Counted from the first letter of the stretch, positions 7,624 to 16,627 are shown. The stretch is DNA of 55,716 nt from JACQGD01 sp045628725 (GCA_045628725.1 JAZQPT010000036.1:1-55716); one strand, 5' to 3'. Numbers and translations: made by a program. The notes: generated from the sequence alone by a model not told the origin.

Positions 7624-8268
7624 ATGAAAATCACAAAACACGAGCACGCTTGCTTTACCGTCGAAGACAAAGGGAAACTGCTAATCGTTGATCCGGGTGT
7701 TTTTACCAATAGCATTGGATCACCCGAAAACGTCATCGGTATTGTTTTTACCCATGAGCATACTGATCATTTTGATAGTGCAGCGCTCGGCGCGATTATT
7801 GCACATAACCCCAGTGCAGTTATCCTTGCACCCCAAAGCATCATGCGTCAGTTGGACGGCGATAACGATGCGTTCATTCGCCAATCTGTTGTGGCGGGTG
7901 ATACAGTGACCGTAGGCCCGTTCACGCTTGAGTTTTATGGCGGTGAACATGCGGTTATTCACCCCGATATACCCACCATCCCGAATGTCGGCGTAATGAT
8001 TAATAGTACCGTATTCTACCCGGGCGATTCATTTGTCGTTCCTGATAAGCCGGTAGAGATATTAGCCCTCCCTATCAGTGCACCTTGGCTAAAGATACAA
8101 GAAACAATCGACTACCTTGTATCGGTAAAACCTACCATCGCATTTCCCACACACGATGCAATTTTATCCAAAGGCGGGAAAGACATTGCCGATCGAATGA
8201 TCGCGTCATTTGCATCAAAAGCAGGCATACGCTATCAGCGAATCGATACTACTCCGATTGATATATAA
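7624..8268 (+). CDS. Metallo-beta-lactamase-fold hydrolase (UlaG-like)
   Basis: The start is ATG 7624, 9 nt behind GGAAAGG (7608-7614); a TTG at 7606 is less likely. The 214 residues carry the metal-binding motif HEHTDHFD (HxHxDH), further ligand histidines in GEHAVIHP and FPTHDA, and an Asp in FYPGDSFVV. This is the compact UlaG/YcbL-like type that often acts on lactones or phosphoesters; the substrate cannot be told from the sequence. It is an isolated gene between two terminators and is probably cytoplasmic, having no signal peptide. Confidence 0.85.
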   Translation: MKITKHEHACFTVEDKGKLLIVDPGVFTNSIGSPENVIGIVFTHEHTDHFDSAALGAIIAHNPSAVILAPQSIMRQLDGDNDAFIRQSVVAGDTVTVGPFTLEFYGGEHAVIHPDIPTIPNVGVMINSTVFYPGDSFVVPDKPVEILALPISAPWLKIQETIDYLVSVKPTIAFPTHDAILSKGGKDIADRMIASFASKAGIRYQRIDTTPIDI

Positions 8269-8269
8269 A

Positions 8270-8303
8270 AAATTAAGGCTGCTCGTATGAGCAACCTTAA
8301 TTT
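8270..8303. terminator. Bidirectional terminator hairpin
   Basis: AAATTAAGG (8270-8278) pairs with CCTTAATTT (8295-8303), and GCTC (8281-8284) with GAGC (8289-8292) around GTAT. A- and T-rich arms let it work for both the + strand hydrolase gene and the - strand YtxH gene that converge here. Confidence 0.8.
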
Positions 8304-8318
8304 CATGAAAGTATGGAT

Positions 8319-8696
8319 TTACTTTAGGTGCTTTTCTGAATCTTTTTGAATCGTACGACCAGTTACCTTTGCATCTGTCGCTACGCGGCTAGCGCGCGTT
8401 CGTGCTTCGCCACCAAAATCATTTACTTCTGCTGCAATTTTATCGGCAGTTACTTTCGCACTTTTACCAAGTTCGACGGCCTCTTTACTCGCCTTGTCAG
8501 CACTTTTTCGAAGTGTTGATGCCGCCTCTTTGCTAGCTGCTTTTACTTCGGCTGCTTTTTCACGAGCGGCGATTTTTGCTTCTTCGGTCTTTACCTTGAT
8601 GTCTTCACGTGTTTCTTTACCGCTTTTTGGCGCTAAGAGAATACCTGTTACGAATCCACCGATGGCTGCTACTGCAATTTTTGCTAATTTTGACAT
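8319..8696 (-). CDS. YtxH-like protein
   Basis: The protein has 125 residues. An N-terminal hydrophobic segment contains the YtxH signature GGFVTGILLAPKSGKETRED, followed by a ~90-residue Ala/Lys/Glu-rich amphipathic helix with Lys-Ala-Ser repeats that resembles LEA or apolipoprotein-like helices. Such proteins sit at the membrane with a long cytosolic coil and are general-stress associated in Bacillus. The gene lies 17 bp downstream of the YtxG/DUF948-like gene, the same pairing as ytxG-ytxH. Confidence 0.85.
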   Translation of the reverse strand: MSKLAKIAVAAIGGFVTGILLAPKSGKETREDIKVKTEEAKIAAREKAAEVKAASKEAASTLRKSADKASKEAVELGKSAKVTADKIAAEVNDFGGEARTRASRVATDAKVTGRTIQKDSEKHLK

Positions 8697-8713
8697 ATTA
8701 TTCCCCTTTTCTA

Positions 8714-8932
8714 TTATTTACGAAATACCGACACGAGAGTTGAAACGACTTTTGCCGGAGATAGCCACTCTGTTGCTGAGGCTACGTTTGTGGTTACCGC
8801 GTCGATATTCTTTGCTATATGGTTCACTTTTATCAGCACAACTGTCACTGTAGCAAGTAATGCAACTATCACGATCGACAGGAGTGTTACTGCAATTGAC
8901 AGCAGGATGACTAGAACTTTCATATCTTCCAT
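8714..8932 (-). CDS. YtxG/DUF948-like small membrane protein
   Basis: The protein has 72 residues from ATG 8932 with AAAGGAA six nt upstream. There is one long transmembrane helix (residues ~5-36) followed by an amphipathic tail, KVNHIAKNIDAVTTNVASATEWL, with the spacing of DUF948 helices that contain NID/V...TV repeats. It is the first gene of the pair with YtxH. In Bacillus the homologous pair is under general stress control; here no specific regulator site is visible. Confidence 0.75.
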   Translation of the reverse strand: MEDMKVLVILLSIAVTLLSIVIVALLATVTVVLIKVNHIAKNIDAVTTNVASATEWLSPAKVVSTLVSVFRK

Positions 8933-9048
8933 GGAGAGTTCCTTTCATGTTAGTGATTACACTTACTATTGTACGCCAGTAGTTGGTCATTGGTGTAATT
9001 TTTCTTACAACATATATACTATACGTTGTTGCTATAACATCGTATACT

Positions 9049-9402
9049 CTATAATTCTTCTTCTGAATACTGGTCCGCTGTCCATGCGGGCGATGAAGTA
9101 AGACTTACTTTACAAAACTCAGCGACGTATCGATACGGCATATTTGGTGGAACAATAAGAAAATCACCGGTATTCAACACAACATCAAGTTCACCCTTAC
9201 GTTGAATAGTGCACTGTTTATATAGTCCCGTTATAATCATCGTGACGTCTGTATTAAGGGCATAATGACCTTCTGGATATTCGCCCTTACTGATTGTTAA
9301 TTCAGCGATATTTATGTCACTTACGGATACCATATCTCGAAGCGTCACGCCTGGGGCAAGTCTTCTTTCGTCTACATCTTGATGTCGTACGAGTTCAGAC
9401 AT
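9049..9402 (-). CDS. Cupin-fold protein
   Basis: The protein has 117 residues. A single conserved beta-barrel domain is suggested by GEYPEGHYALNTDVTMIITG and VVLNTGDFLIVPPNMPYRY, the second matching cupin motif 2 (G-D-x-x-x-x-P-x-x-x-x-H-x), although the final His is Arg/Tyr. Only one His is left in motif 1, so metal binding is doubtful and a sugar- or ligand-binding role is more likely. The start lies 6 bp after the aspS stop, so it is co-transcribed with aspS. Confidence 0.75.
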   Translation of the reverse strand: MSELVRHQDVDERRLAPGVTLRDMVSVSDINIAELTISKGEYPEGHYALNTDVTMIITGLYKQCTIQRKGELDVVLNTGDFLIVPPNMPYRYVAEFCKVSLTSSPAWTADQYSEEEL

Positions 9403-9408
9403 GTCGTA

Positions 9409-11181
9409 CTATTCGCTTATTTTAAGTGATAATTCTTTTAGCAGAGATTCGTCAACGACACTTGGAGAATTCATCATTGTATCAACACCAGAGCCGTTCT
9501 TTGGGAACGCCACGACTTCACGAATATTTTCTTCACCAGTCAACACCATAAAGATTCGGTCAATGCCAAATGCACAGCCAGCATGTGGCGGGGCGCCGAA
9601 TTTAAATGCGTTTATCATTGCACCGAATTTCGCATCGACATATTCATGATCGTATCCGAGTACGCCAAATGTCTCATACATAACTTCTGGATTATGATTT
9701 CGCACAGCTCCGCTACAAATTTCGTAGCCGTTCATCACCATGTCGTATTGGTCAGCAACAATCGCCAGTTTCTTTTCGTCAGTATCGGCACTACGAAGTG
9801 CTTCGACACCACCACGTGGCATGCTGAATGGGTTATGTCCAAAATCAACTTTCTTGGCACCTTCGTCGTATTCGTAGAACGGAAAGTCGACAATCCATGC
9901 AAGAGCAACTTTGGTTGGATCTTTCAGTTCAAAATGATCAGCAAATTCAGAACGTAAGCGGCCAAGTACTTTATTGACCGTTACTCGTTTGTCAGTACCA
10001 AAGAAAATCGTGTCGCCGTCTTTTGCTCCCATTTTTTCTTTGATTGCGGCGAGTTCTGCGTCGCTTAGGAACTTGGCGATTGGTGATTTTGCTTCGCCGT
10101 TTTCATAGCTGATATACGCTAAACCGCCGGCACCTTCGGATTTGGCAATGGTAGTGAATTTATCTATTTGCGAACGACTAAGCGTCGCTGCACCCTCTAC
10201 ACAGATAGCCTTGACGACGCCACCTGCAGCAAGGGTGTTTTTAAACACGCCAAATTCCGTTGACGATAGTTCGTCCGAAAGATCAATGAGTTCCATTCCA
10301 AAACGTAGATCAGGTTTATCTGACCCGTAGCGGCTCATCGCATCATCGTAGGAAATACGGGGGATATCACTCGATACAAGCTGCTTGCCTGCAAAATTTG
10401 TGACCAAATCTTTAATCAGTGGATCCATTGCTGCACGGACCATCTCGCCGTCATCAACAAATGACATCTCTAAATCAAGCTGATAAAAATCACCGTACAA
10501 ACGATCGGCACGTGGATCTTCGTCGCGAAAACACGTTGCAATTTGGTAATACCGAGATATACCGCCAACCATCAGCAGCTGCTTGAACTGTTGTGGGGCT
10601 TGTGGAAGTGCATAAAATTTGCCAGGATGTACGCGTGATGGCACAAGAAAGTCGCGTGCGCCTTCTGGGCTAGAGTTTGCAAGAATCGGTGTTGTTATCT
10701 CGGTGAAGTCTTGCTCGTCCATATAATTTCGCAGTACTTTATAAAACTCTGCACGCTGCTTTAAGCGGTTCTGCATCGTAGGTCGGCGCAGATCAAGGTA
10801 GCGATACTTCAAACGAAGCTCTTCGCCGGACTGCTGACCGTCATCACGAACGGCAATCGGAAGCGGCTCTGATTTATTTAGCAGCTCGATTGTCTTTGCT
10901 TCAATCTCGATAGATCCTGTTGGAATATTAGGATTTTTTAGTTCGTCGGCGCGTTCACGAACCTCACCAGTGACCGAAATAACATATTCGTCACGCAGTG
11001 TTTCGGCAAGCGAAAATGCATCAGCCGATTCTGGGTTAATCACTAACTGTACGACACCAGTATGGTCGCGTATATCGATAAAGATAAGCCCACCATGATC
11101 TCGGCGACTATTCACCCAGCCTTTTACGGTGACGGATTGTCCTATATGTGTTGTCGTCGTGATTGCAAGTGTTCGTGTCAT
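9409..11181 (-). CDS. aspS: Aspartyl-tRNA synthetase, bacterial type
   Basis: The 590 residues match bacterial AspRS. The order is an N-terminal OB-fold anticodon domain (residues ~1-105, VKGWVNSRRDHGGLIFIDIRD region), a class II catalytic core with motif 2 FRDEDPRADR and LPQAPQQFKQ, a GAD insertion (~280-410), and motif 3 FGIDRIFMVLTG near the C-terminus. It charges tRNA-Asp; whether it also mischarges tRNA-Asn cannot be told without knowing whether gatCAB and asnS exist. Its own promoter is adjacent and the mRNA is likely leaderless. Confidence 0.97.
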   Translation of the reverse strand: MTRTLAITTTTHIGQSVTVKGWVNSRRDHGGLIFIDIRDHTGVVQLVINPESADAFSLAETLRDEYVISVTGEVRERADELKNPNIPTGSIEIEAKTIELLNKSEPLPIAVRDDGQQSGEELRLKYRYLDLRRPTMQNRLKQRAEFYKVLRNYMDEQDFTEITTPILANSSPEGARDFLVPSRVHPGKFYALPQAPQQFKQLLMVGGISRYYQIATCFRDEDPRADRLYGDFYQLDLEMSFVDDGEMVRAAMDPLIKDLVTNFAGKQLVSSDIPRISYDDAMSRYGSDKPDLRFGMELIDLSDELSSTEFGVFKNTLAAGGVVKAICVEGAATLSRSQIDKFTTIAKSEGAGGLAYISYENGEAKSPIAKFLSDAELAAIKEKMGAKDGDTIFFGTDKRVTVNKVLGRLRSEFADHFELKDPTKVALAWIVDFPFYEYDEGAKKVDFGHNPFSMPRGGVEALRSADTDEKKLAIVADQYDMVMNGYEICSGAVRNHNPEVMYETFGVLGYDHEYVDAKFGAMINAFKFGAPPHAGCAFGIDRIFMVLTGEENIREVVAFPKNGSGVDTMMNSPSVVDESLLKELSLKISE

Positions 11182-11188
11182 AGGGGTA

Positions 11189-11217
11189 ATTATACTATTT
11201 AACCCCTATACTGTCTA
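11189..11217 (-). promoter_or_regulatory. aspS promoter, leaderless
   Basis: On the - strand TAGACA (11212-11217) is followed by 17 bp and TATAAT (11189-11194), with only 7 nt to the aspS ATG at 11181. No Shine-Dalgarno sequence fits, so transcription should begin at or one base from the start codon. The -35 overlaps the stop region of the upstream NUDIX gene. Confidence 0.75.
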
Positions 11218-11748
11218 TGCCGCGGTACGCTTTATGATCTCGTCAAGCATTTCATGACCTTCTGGGCTATACACAACCGGCGAGAATAGTTCTGGCGTTT
11301 CAGTCAGTCGCTGTTTCAAGGTTACGGCGCTAGAACACTCAAATCCGTCCGCTTCGTCAGGTTCAATTTTCAAATCAGCAACATCACCGTCGAATGGATA
11401 TACATACAACCCGATCCACAACATGCCATCTGGCGAATTATAGTAACGTTTACCTAGTTTGATAACTCGGTCCGCGTCGATAGTAACACCCGTCTCTTCG
11501 AGTGCTTCTTTTACCATTGTCTCGTCGTATGTTGCGCCGCTTTCAACGTGGCCGCCAACCGTTGTCGTCAAAAGCCCTGGGCTTGTGTCTTTTTTCATAC
11601 TGCGGCGCTGCAAGAATACTTCACCCTCAGCATTGTAAAAAAGAATAAATACTCTTCGACTACTTAACCTTCGTGATCGTGCCTCGTGGCGCTCCACTTG
11701 GTCTATTACGTTGTCGTTTTCGTCTACGATATCAAGAATTTCTGTCAT
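11215..11748 (-). CDS. NUDIX hydrolase, Idi/YfcD-like
   Basis: The protein has 177 residues. The N-terminus DIVDENDNVIDQVERHEARS and VFLQRRSMKKDTSPGLLTTTVGGH resemble the isopentenyl-diphosphate isomerase/YfcD branch. The NUDIX box reads GHVESGA...KEALEETGV: the EE pair is present, but the first Glu is Ala, and Lys replaces Arg. Typical Idi active-site Cys is not seen, so a nucleotide-sugar or diphosphate hydrolase is more likely than IPP isomerase. The gene probably has a leaderless mRNA from TATACT (11756-11761), 7 nt upstream of ATG. Confidence 0.85.
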   Translation of the reverse strand: MTEILDIVDENDNVIDQVERHEARSRRLSSRRVFILFYNAEGEVFLQRRSMKKDTSPGLLTTTVGGHVESGATYDETMVKEALEETGVTIDADRVIKLGKRYYNSPDGMLWIGLYVYPFDGDVADLKIEPDEADGFECSSAVTLKQRLTETPELFSPVVYSPEGHEMLDEIIKRTAA

Positions 11749-11755
11749 AAAAACT

Positions 11756-11761
11756 AGTATA
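11756..11761 (-). promoter_or_regulatory. -10 element of NUDIX gene, leaderless
   Basis: TATACT on the - strand ends 7 nt before the ATG at 11748 and no ribosome-binding site is present. No good -35 was found at 17 bp. Confidence 0.5.
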
Positions 11762-11774
11762 CACCGTGATGCAG

Positions 11775-12791
11775 TTAAACGTTTGTGTACTTTGGTGGAT
11801 GATTATTACCACGTGGATTACGTGCCGCAACCGTACGCAGATCTTCGTGTGTATCAAATTCATCGATAATCTTGCGACCCAGTAATGTTTCGATAACGTC
11901 TTCGAGCGATAACAAACCGACTGTCTCGCGGTATTCATTTACAACGATAAACAGGTGATGGTGCGATTTTAAGAACGCCGACAGTGCATGCTCAAGCGTT
12001 TGATCCTCACGGATATAAAATACTCGTGAATCCATTGCTTTTCTGGCAGTTGTTGAACTTTTACCGGGACTCAGCGTCAATAGATCACGAATATGCAGCA
12101 CTCCAACAATATGGTCGACATCGCCGTCTATAACAGGAAAGCGACTATGTCCTGTTTTGTGTAAATCGTTAAGCACCAACGGTCCAAGAAGTTCGTCGGC
12201 GTTAATACTATCGATAACCGACCGGGGCGTCATCACATCAACGACTAACTTATCGCCAAACGCCAGTCCATGACGTAGCAGTGATTTTTGATTCGTAGAC
12301 AGGACATCGCGCGACTGCGATACAAGGTAAAGTAACTGTTCTTTGGAGCGAAGCTCTGGGTCGCTCGCTTGTTCGGCGACAACTGAGCGTAGCAATGTAA
12401 ACACAAACGGCACCTTAACGACCCAGTCAAGAATTCGTGGCTCTATTTGGTCATATACTTTCTGCGCCGGTTTATTTACCACGTCCTGACGAGAGATAAT
12501 TCCATACCCTAGCGAAATAACAAGCGCGGCGATAATACCAATCACCCAGCCAAATGCAACCACCGATACTAACGTCACGATAATGATAAGTAGCGCTATG
12601 ACTGCACGCTGGAGCGATTGAAGATCACTGATATGATTCTCTCTTTCAAGAAGCCCCTTGGCAATCTCGTCATCAGCATCACGTCGGCGTCGCAACTCGA
12701 ACTGACTGAGTGTTGTGCGGCGGATACGAACTGACGAAACGGCAATTAGTAAGAGTGAAAATAAACCAAGTAATACATACAACATAACCAT
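11775..12791 (-). CDS. Membrane protein with CBS-domain pair (CNNM/CorC-like)
   Basis: The protein has 338 residues. The N-terminal part has transmembrane helices near residues 3-22 and 60-98. A CBS pair follows at ~185-315 (VVDVMTPRSVIDSI...HSRFPVIDGDVDHIVGVLHIRDLL and HHLFIVVNEYRETVGLLSLEDVIETLLG), the arrangement of HlyC/CorC/CNNM magnesium-related proteins. The DUF21 core is shortened and the C-terminal CorC_HlyC domain is absent, so transport is uncertain. The ATG is preceded by GAGGTGG. Adenosine nucleotides or Mg-ATP would be the usual CBS ligands. Confidence 0.85.
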   Translation of the reverse strand: MVMLYVLLGLFSLLLIAVSSVRIRRTTLSQFELRRRRDADDEIAKGLLERENHISDLQSLQRAVIALLIIIVTLVSVVAFGWVIGIIAALVISLGYGIISRQDVVNKPAQKVYDQIEPRILDWVVKVPFVFTLLRSVVAEQASDPELRSKEQLLYLVSQSRDVLSTNQKSLLRHGLAFGDKLVVDVMTPRSVIDSINADELLGPLVLNDLHKTGHSRFPVIDGDVDHIVGVLHIRDLLTLSPGKSSTTARKAMDSRVFYIREDQTLEHALSAFLKSHHHLFIVVNEYRETVGLLSLEDVIETLLGRKIIDEFDTHEDLRTVAARNPRGNNHPPKYTNV

Positions 12792-12916
12792 TATTGTACC
12801 ACCTCTCTATGCTACAATTAGTATAACATTCGTTGTATTGGAGCACATTTTGGGACAGTACGAGCAGGCTCGTCTCTTCTCTCGAATGCTATTAGTATCG
12901 TAAAAAGGAGATCAGA

Positions 12917-13639
12917 GTGAATACGAAAACATGGATTATTTTTGGTGCTGTATGTATAGCGCTTTTTGGCGGATTAATTGCTTACTCTCGCTCGCAGCAG
13001 ACAACAATCGACACCGCATCTATCGATGCGAACAGCATAATTGCTGCATCAGCTGAAAACGGGAAGATCGCAGATCACGTCGAAGGTAACGCGACTAGTC
13101 CCGTAAGGCTTATTGAATATGGTGACTTTCAGTGTCCTAGCTGTTCCGCTGCACATCCAGGCATTAAAAAAATCATGGAAGATTATGGCGACAAGATTGC
13201 ATTTGTATTCCGCAACTTCCCATTAACGAGCATCCATCCAAATGCATTTGCTGCAGCAACAGCTGCCGAATCAGCGGGACTGCAGGGTAAATACTGGGAA
13301 ATGCACAATATCCTATTCGAGAACCAAAACGAGTGGAGCAGTCTATCACCAGAACAGCGAACCGGCAGGTTTATCACGCTTGCACAGCAGGCTGGCGTTA
13401 CAAATGTCGATACGTTCAAAGCCGATCTAAGTTCGAAAAGAGTTGCTGACAAAATCAAATTCGATCAGGCTCTTGGCAAAAGCCAAAATGTTACCGGCAC
13501 ACCGGCATTCTTCCTAGACGGCGAAAAGATCAACACGGACATATCTGGTAAATTAGTTCAGGGCGACACAAAAGCGCTCCGAGATCTGATTAATACAAAA
13601 CTAAAAGAAAAGAACATTGAAGTTCCTGTAAATAGCTAA
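12917..13639 (+). CDS. Membrane-anchored DsbA-family thiol oxidoreductase
   Basis: The protein has 240 residues, with GTG start behind AAGGAG (12905-12910). An N-terminal signal anchor (residues ~5-24) places the thioredoxin-like domain outside. The active site is CPSC at 73-76 in YGDFQCPSC, followed by the helical insertion and the cis-Pro loop VTGTPAFFLDG. It would oxidise cysteines of secreted proteins, several of which in this window have paired cysteines. No VKOR or DsbB partner lies in the window. A terminator follows at 13655. Confidence 0.9.
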   Translation: MNTKTWIIFGAVCIALFGGLIAYSRSQQTTIDTASIDANSIIAASAENGKIADHVEGNATSPVRLIEYGDFQCPSCSAAHPGIKKIMEDYGDKIAFVFRNFPLTSIHPNAFAAATAAESAGLQGKYWEMHNILFENQNEWSSLSPEQRTGRFITLAQQAGVTNVDTFKADLSSKRVADKIKFDQALGKSQNVTGTPAFFLDGEKINTDISGKLVQGDTKALRDLINTKLKEKNIEVPVNS

Positions 13640-13654
13640 TTAGTCTCCCAAATA

Positions 13655-13688
13655 AAAAAACCGCCTCGGTGCCTTGAGGTGGTTTTTT
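13655..13688. terminator. Bidirectional intrinsic terminator
   Basis: AAAAAACCGCCTC (13655-13667) pairs with GAGGTGGTTTTTT (13676-13688) around an 8-nt loop, with one G-T pair. The T-run serves the DsbA-like gene on + and the A-run becomes a U-run for any transcript arriving on the - strand. Confidence 0.88.
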
Positions 13689-13885
13689 ATTGTTCCCATA
13701 GATGGGATTAATGTGCGATATACAGTTGCCATTCGGCAGGCACCACATCCACTGCTATCTTTTTGGCCCGTGAGGACACAAACGAGATGGCTATAGGCAT
13801 GAGGTTTTGTACTCCTTGTACTAAATGCAGCCCCGCGCGCTTCGACCTTTAAAATGTAATTTTTCGTGTAATGGCGCGGAACACA
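13655..13885 (-). ncRNA. Candidate small transcript between promoter and terminator
   Basis: On the - strand TTGACG (13915-13920), 17 bp, and TATTAT (13892-13897) form a strong promoter; the expected start is near 13885 and the shared terminator ends at 13655, about 230 nt. The 88-codon frame through this area would start upstream of the predicted RNA start and runs through the terminator, so it is not supported. A 30-codon frame (13723-13815) starts with ATG 11 nt after AAGGAG and reads MPIAISFVSSRAKKIAVDVV then PAEWQLYIAH. It may be a small protein or chance. No match to tmRNA, RNase P, 6S or SRP RNA was recognised. Confidence 0.4.
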
Positions 13886-13891
13886 TATATG

Positions 13892-13920
13892 ATAATACCA
13901 ATACATGACGCATACGTCAA
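13892..13920 (-). promoter_or_regulatory. Sigma-70-type promoter of the small transcript
   Basis: On the - strand the hexamers are TTGACG and TATTAT with 17-bp spacing. It points away from the CorA-like gene whose stop is at 13961, so it is not a promoter for that gene. Confidence 0.65.
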
Positions 13921-13960
13921 GACATACGTAATAGACATTACGCTTCTGCTTCTCTCTATA

Positions 13961-14896
13961 CTAGAACACCTTGAAACGCTTGGCAATAGCATACACAAGC
14001 AAAATGATGAAAACTGTAAATAATACAATGATCGGGTATGCTAGTGGGCTCGTTTGAAAAGGCAATGCAATGTTCATTCCATACATACCATAAAACACAT
14101 TCGGCAGTGCGATAAGAACCGTCAGCGCCGTTAATACCTTCATGCGTTGGTTAAGAGTATTGTTGGCAATCGTACTATAGGCATTGCGAATACTGTTAAT
14201 CGTCTGTGTCAGGCTTGCAACGGCGCTCAGGAGCTGTTTAATGTAGAGGATTGTATCTTCTAGCAATTCCACTTCTCTTTCACTAAAGAGGCCGTGCGTA
14301 TTGTCTTTGAGGCGCTCGGCGACAACAAGCGAATCTCGTAGACACGTCTGATATTCATTCAGGTTGTCTTCGATGGTAACAAAATGGACGAAATCCCTGT
14401 TACCTACTTCATGTGAACGAAGTTTTTTGCGAATTGATTCGATATATTCTGCAGTATGTTGCAGTAATATTTCATACCCACCCACTACTGTTGTTATCGT
14501 CGCGACTAGCATATGAGCGCGGTTGTTTGTCGTCACTTTTGACCGATCACCGACGAGTGCGATGTCGTTTACGCCTATAGCCGTTGACGTTGCAATGGTA
14601 ATAAAAGCGCGTGGATGCAGAATTGCCAAAAACGGCCGGGTTTTTACCTCGCCATTACGCGTTCGCATAGCTGGGCGCAAAAACACATACTGACTGCCTT
14701 GGTTGAATTCGCTATGAGATAGTTCGTTCTTGTCTAGCACGTCACGAACAATATCACCGTCAAGATCATAGGAATCTATTAGTGACGCAAGCTCGACATC
14801 CGAAGGCGCACCGAGATGTATCCATGCGTCTTCTGTAGGGGTGTTCACTTTGTGAAATGGCTCACCTGCAGAATGCTTTTTATAGTACTCAATCAT
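13961..14896 (-). CDS. CorA-family divalent cation channel
   Basis: The protein has 311 residues. A large N-terminal cytoplasmic domain with long helices is followed by two C-terminal transmembrane helices; the signature loop is YGMN inside NVFYGMYGMNIALPF, and the last residues are basic (AKRFKVF). CorA pentamers admit Mg2+ or related ions. A second CorA paralogue lies 1.9 kb away at 16760. TATACT lies 8 nt upstream of the ATG, so the mRNA may be leaderless. Confidence 0.92.
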   Translation of the reverse strand: MIEYYKKHSAGEPFHKVNTPTEDAWIHLGAPSDVELASLIDSYDLDGDIVRDVLDKNELSHSEFNQGSQYVFLRPAMRTRNGEVKTRPFLAILHPRAFITIATSTAIGVNDIALVGDRSKVTTNNRAHMLVATITTVVGGYEILLQHTAEYIESIRKKLRSHEVGNRDFVHFVTIEDNLNEYQTCLRDSLVVAERLKDNTHGLFSEREVELLEDTILYIKQLLSAVASLTQTINSIRNAYSTIANNTLNQRMKVLTALTVLIALPNVFYGMYGMNIALPFQTSPLAYPIIVLFTVFIILLVYAIAKRFKVF

Positions 14897-14947
14897 TCAT
14901 AAGCAGTATAGCGCCTTACAGAACATAAAGAAAGTCAGGAGCATACA

Positions 14948-16627
14948 CTAGGCATCTTCGGTTGACATAGTTGCTCGAAGTGGTCGCTCCTTGAGCATAA
15001 ATACTAGCACAGCCGCCGCCGCCATCAAGCCTGCTGCGAGCCTAAATATATTGCCCAAGCTATCGCTGAAGGCCGCTGCTACCTTGTCTGAATATTGCTG
15101 CTGACTAGCACTAAATTCCGCCGCGGCCGCCGCTCGCTCCGGCGGAGGAAGACTTGCGATTTGTTGCCTAAAACCAGCGTTAATTTCGTCTTTGATCACG
15201 GGTTCGTTAATGTCCACGAGCGTATTAGGATTGTTGAAATCACCGATTTTACGTATCTGAGTATTCTGTTCGAGTGCACGAACATAGCTGTCATTCTGTA
15301 TGCCAGCTAGCCCGCTCGTCAAGCCAGCCGTGAGCATTGCGCCAAACACCGCCACGCCCACCGTTGAACCCAAACTACGAAAGAGCTGGTTTGAACTGGT
15401 GGCAACACCGAGTTTTGCCTGAGAGAACTCGTTTTGAATAGCCAGGTTAATGACTGGCAAGACAACCCCTAGCCCCGCCCCCAGGAACGCGGTTACTACC
15501 GCCTCATATAAATAGGACGACTGCGGCGAGAGATTAGCCAACAGCCACACAGCAACAGTCGCGACCACGATTCCGACTTGCATAAATACCTTGTAATGTC
15601 CGGTTCGCGATATGATTTGCCCAGAGATAACTGATGTTAGAATCAGCCCACCTACCATTGGCAGTAGCATTAAACCAGAGTCCATCGGTGAAGCACCAAA
15701 TACCTGTTGATTGAACTGTGTCAGGTACAGAATCGACCCGATGAAGGCCGCACCGTATAACACTGAGATGCCCATTATCAGGAGAAAATTACGGTTCTCA
15801 AAGAACGATAGCGCCAGCACTGGCTCTTTGGCCCTGCGCTCGACAAAGATAAATCCAGCCACTGCCGCAACCACAATGGTATACATTATCACCCGAAGTG
15901 TTACCAGATTAAGACCAGCTGTGCGCATAAAGTCGGCAAATATTGATGCCGTATTATCAACCGCTAGCACCAGCGTCGCCAAGGCAACAGAAAGCAAAAC
16001 CGCCCCGGCATAGTCGATGGCCGGTCGCCGAGCCTGTCCGAGCTTTGGGCAGAAGATTATAATCATAACAAAGGCAAGTATAGCCACTGGGACATTTACG
16101 TAAAATATCCATCGCCAGTCTGTCGTCACGCCAAAGATCTGATGCCCCCCCGTTAGCCAGCCGCCTAGCAACGGACCAATAACAGAGCTCAGCCCGAATA
16201 CCGCGCCAAACAATCCCTGCCACCGGCCCCGTTCACGCGGTGGAAACAAATCACCAATAATCGTAAAGGCGTTTGCCGTAATAATACCGCCGCCAATACC
16301 CTGAATGGCCCGCCATAAAATCAATTGTTCAACATTTCCGGCAGCACCGCTCATGAACGAACCAGCGGTAAAAATCGCCACTCCGATCAGCAACATAATG
16401 CGCCGTCCGTACAAATCCGATAGCTTGCCTGCAATCGGAATGGTGATCGTTGTCGTCAACAAATACGCCGTGACTATCCAGCTCAGTGAATCATAGGCGT
16501 CAAAATCTGCCACAATACGGCTGAGTGCCGTCGCGACAATCGTCTGGTCGAGTGCGACCAAGAACAGACTTGCCATAACCGACAGCATTATAATAAGTTT
16601 TCTACGAAGCGAGAGATCATCCGACAT
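14948..16627 (-). CDS. MFS drug:H+ antiporter, DHA2 (EmrB/QacA) family
   Basis: The protein has 559 residues with about 14 transmembrane helices. MFS motif A appears as GKLSDLYGRRIMLLIG, and the DHA2 motif C region as LFGAVFGLSSVIGPLLGGWL. An Asp in TM1 (VALDQTIVATALS) is the proton-coupling acid typical of EmrB/QacA. A long extracytoplasmic loop lies near residues 430-500. It would export amphipathic drugs or, in a host-associated cell, host-derived toxic compounds. ATG is preceded by AAGGAG. The gene lies between the two CorA genes on the same strand. Confidence 0.93.
   Translation of the reverse strand: MSDDLSLRRKLIIMLSVMASLFLVALDQTIVATALSRIVADFDAYDSLSWIVTAYLLTTTITIPIAGKLSDLYGRRIMLLIGVAIFTAGSFMSGAAGNVEQLILWRAIQGIGGGIITANAFTIIGDLFPPRERGRWQGLFGAVFGLSSVIGPLLGGWLTGGHQIFGVTTDWRWIFYVNVPVAILAFVMIIIFCPKLGQARRPAIDYAGAVLLSVALATLVLAVDNTASIFADFMRTAGLNLVTLRVIMYTIVVAAVAGFIFVERRAKEPVLALSFFENRNFLLIMGISVLYGAAFIGSILYLTQFNQQVFGASPMDSGLMLLPMVGGLILTSVISGQIISRTGHYKVFMQVGIVVATVAVWLLANLSPQSSYLYEAVVTAFLGAGLGVVLPVINLAIQNEFSQAKLGVATSSNQLFRSLGSTVGVAVFGAMLTAGLTSGLAGIQNDSYVRALEQNTQIRKIGDFNNPNTLVDINEPVIKDEINAGFRQQIASLPPPERAAAAAEFSASQQQYSDKVAAAFSDSLGNIFRLAAGLMAAAAVLVFMLKERPLRATMSTEDA

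Noticed and set aside
13640..13906. 88-codon - strand frame after the DsbA-like gene
   Set aside because: It runs through a strong intrinsic terminator, starts upstream of the predicted transcription start and has no ribosome site.
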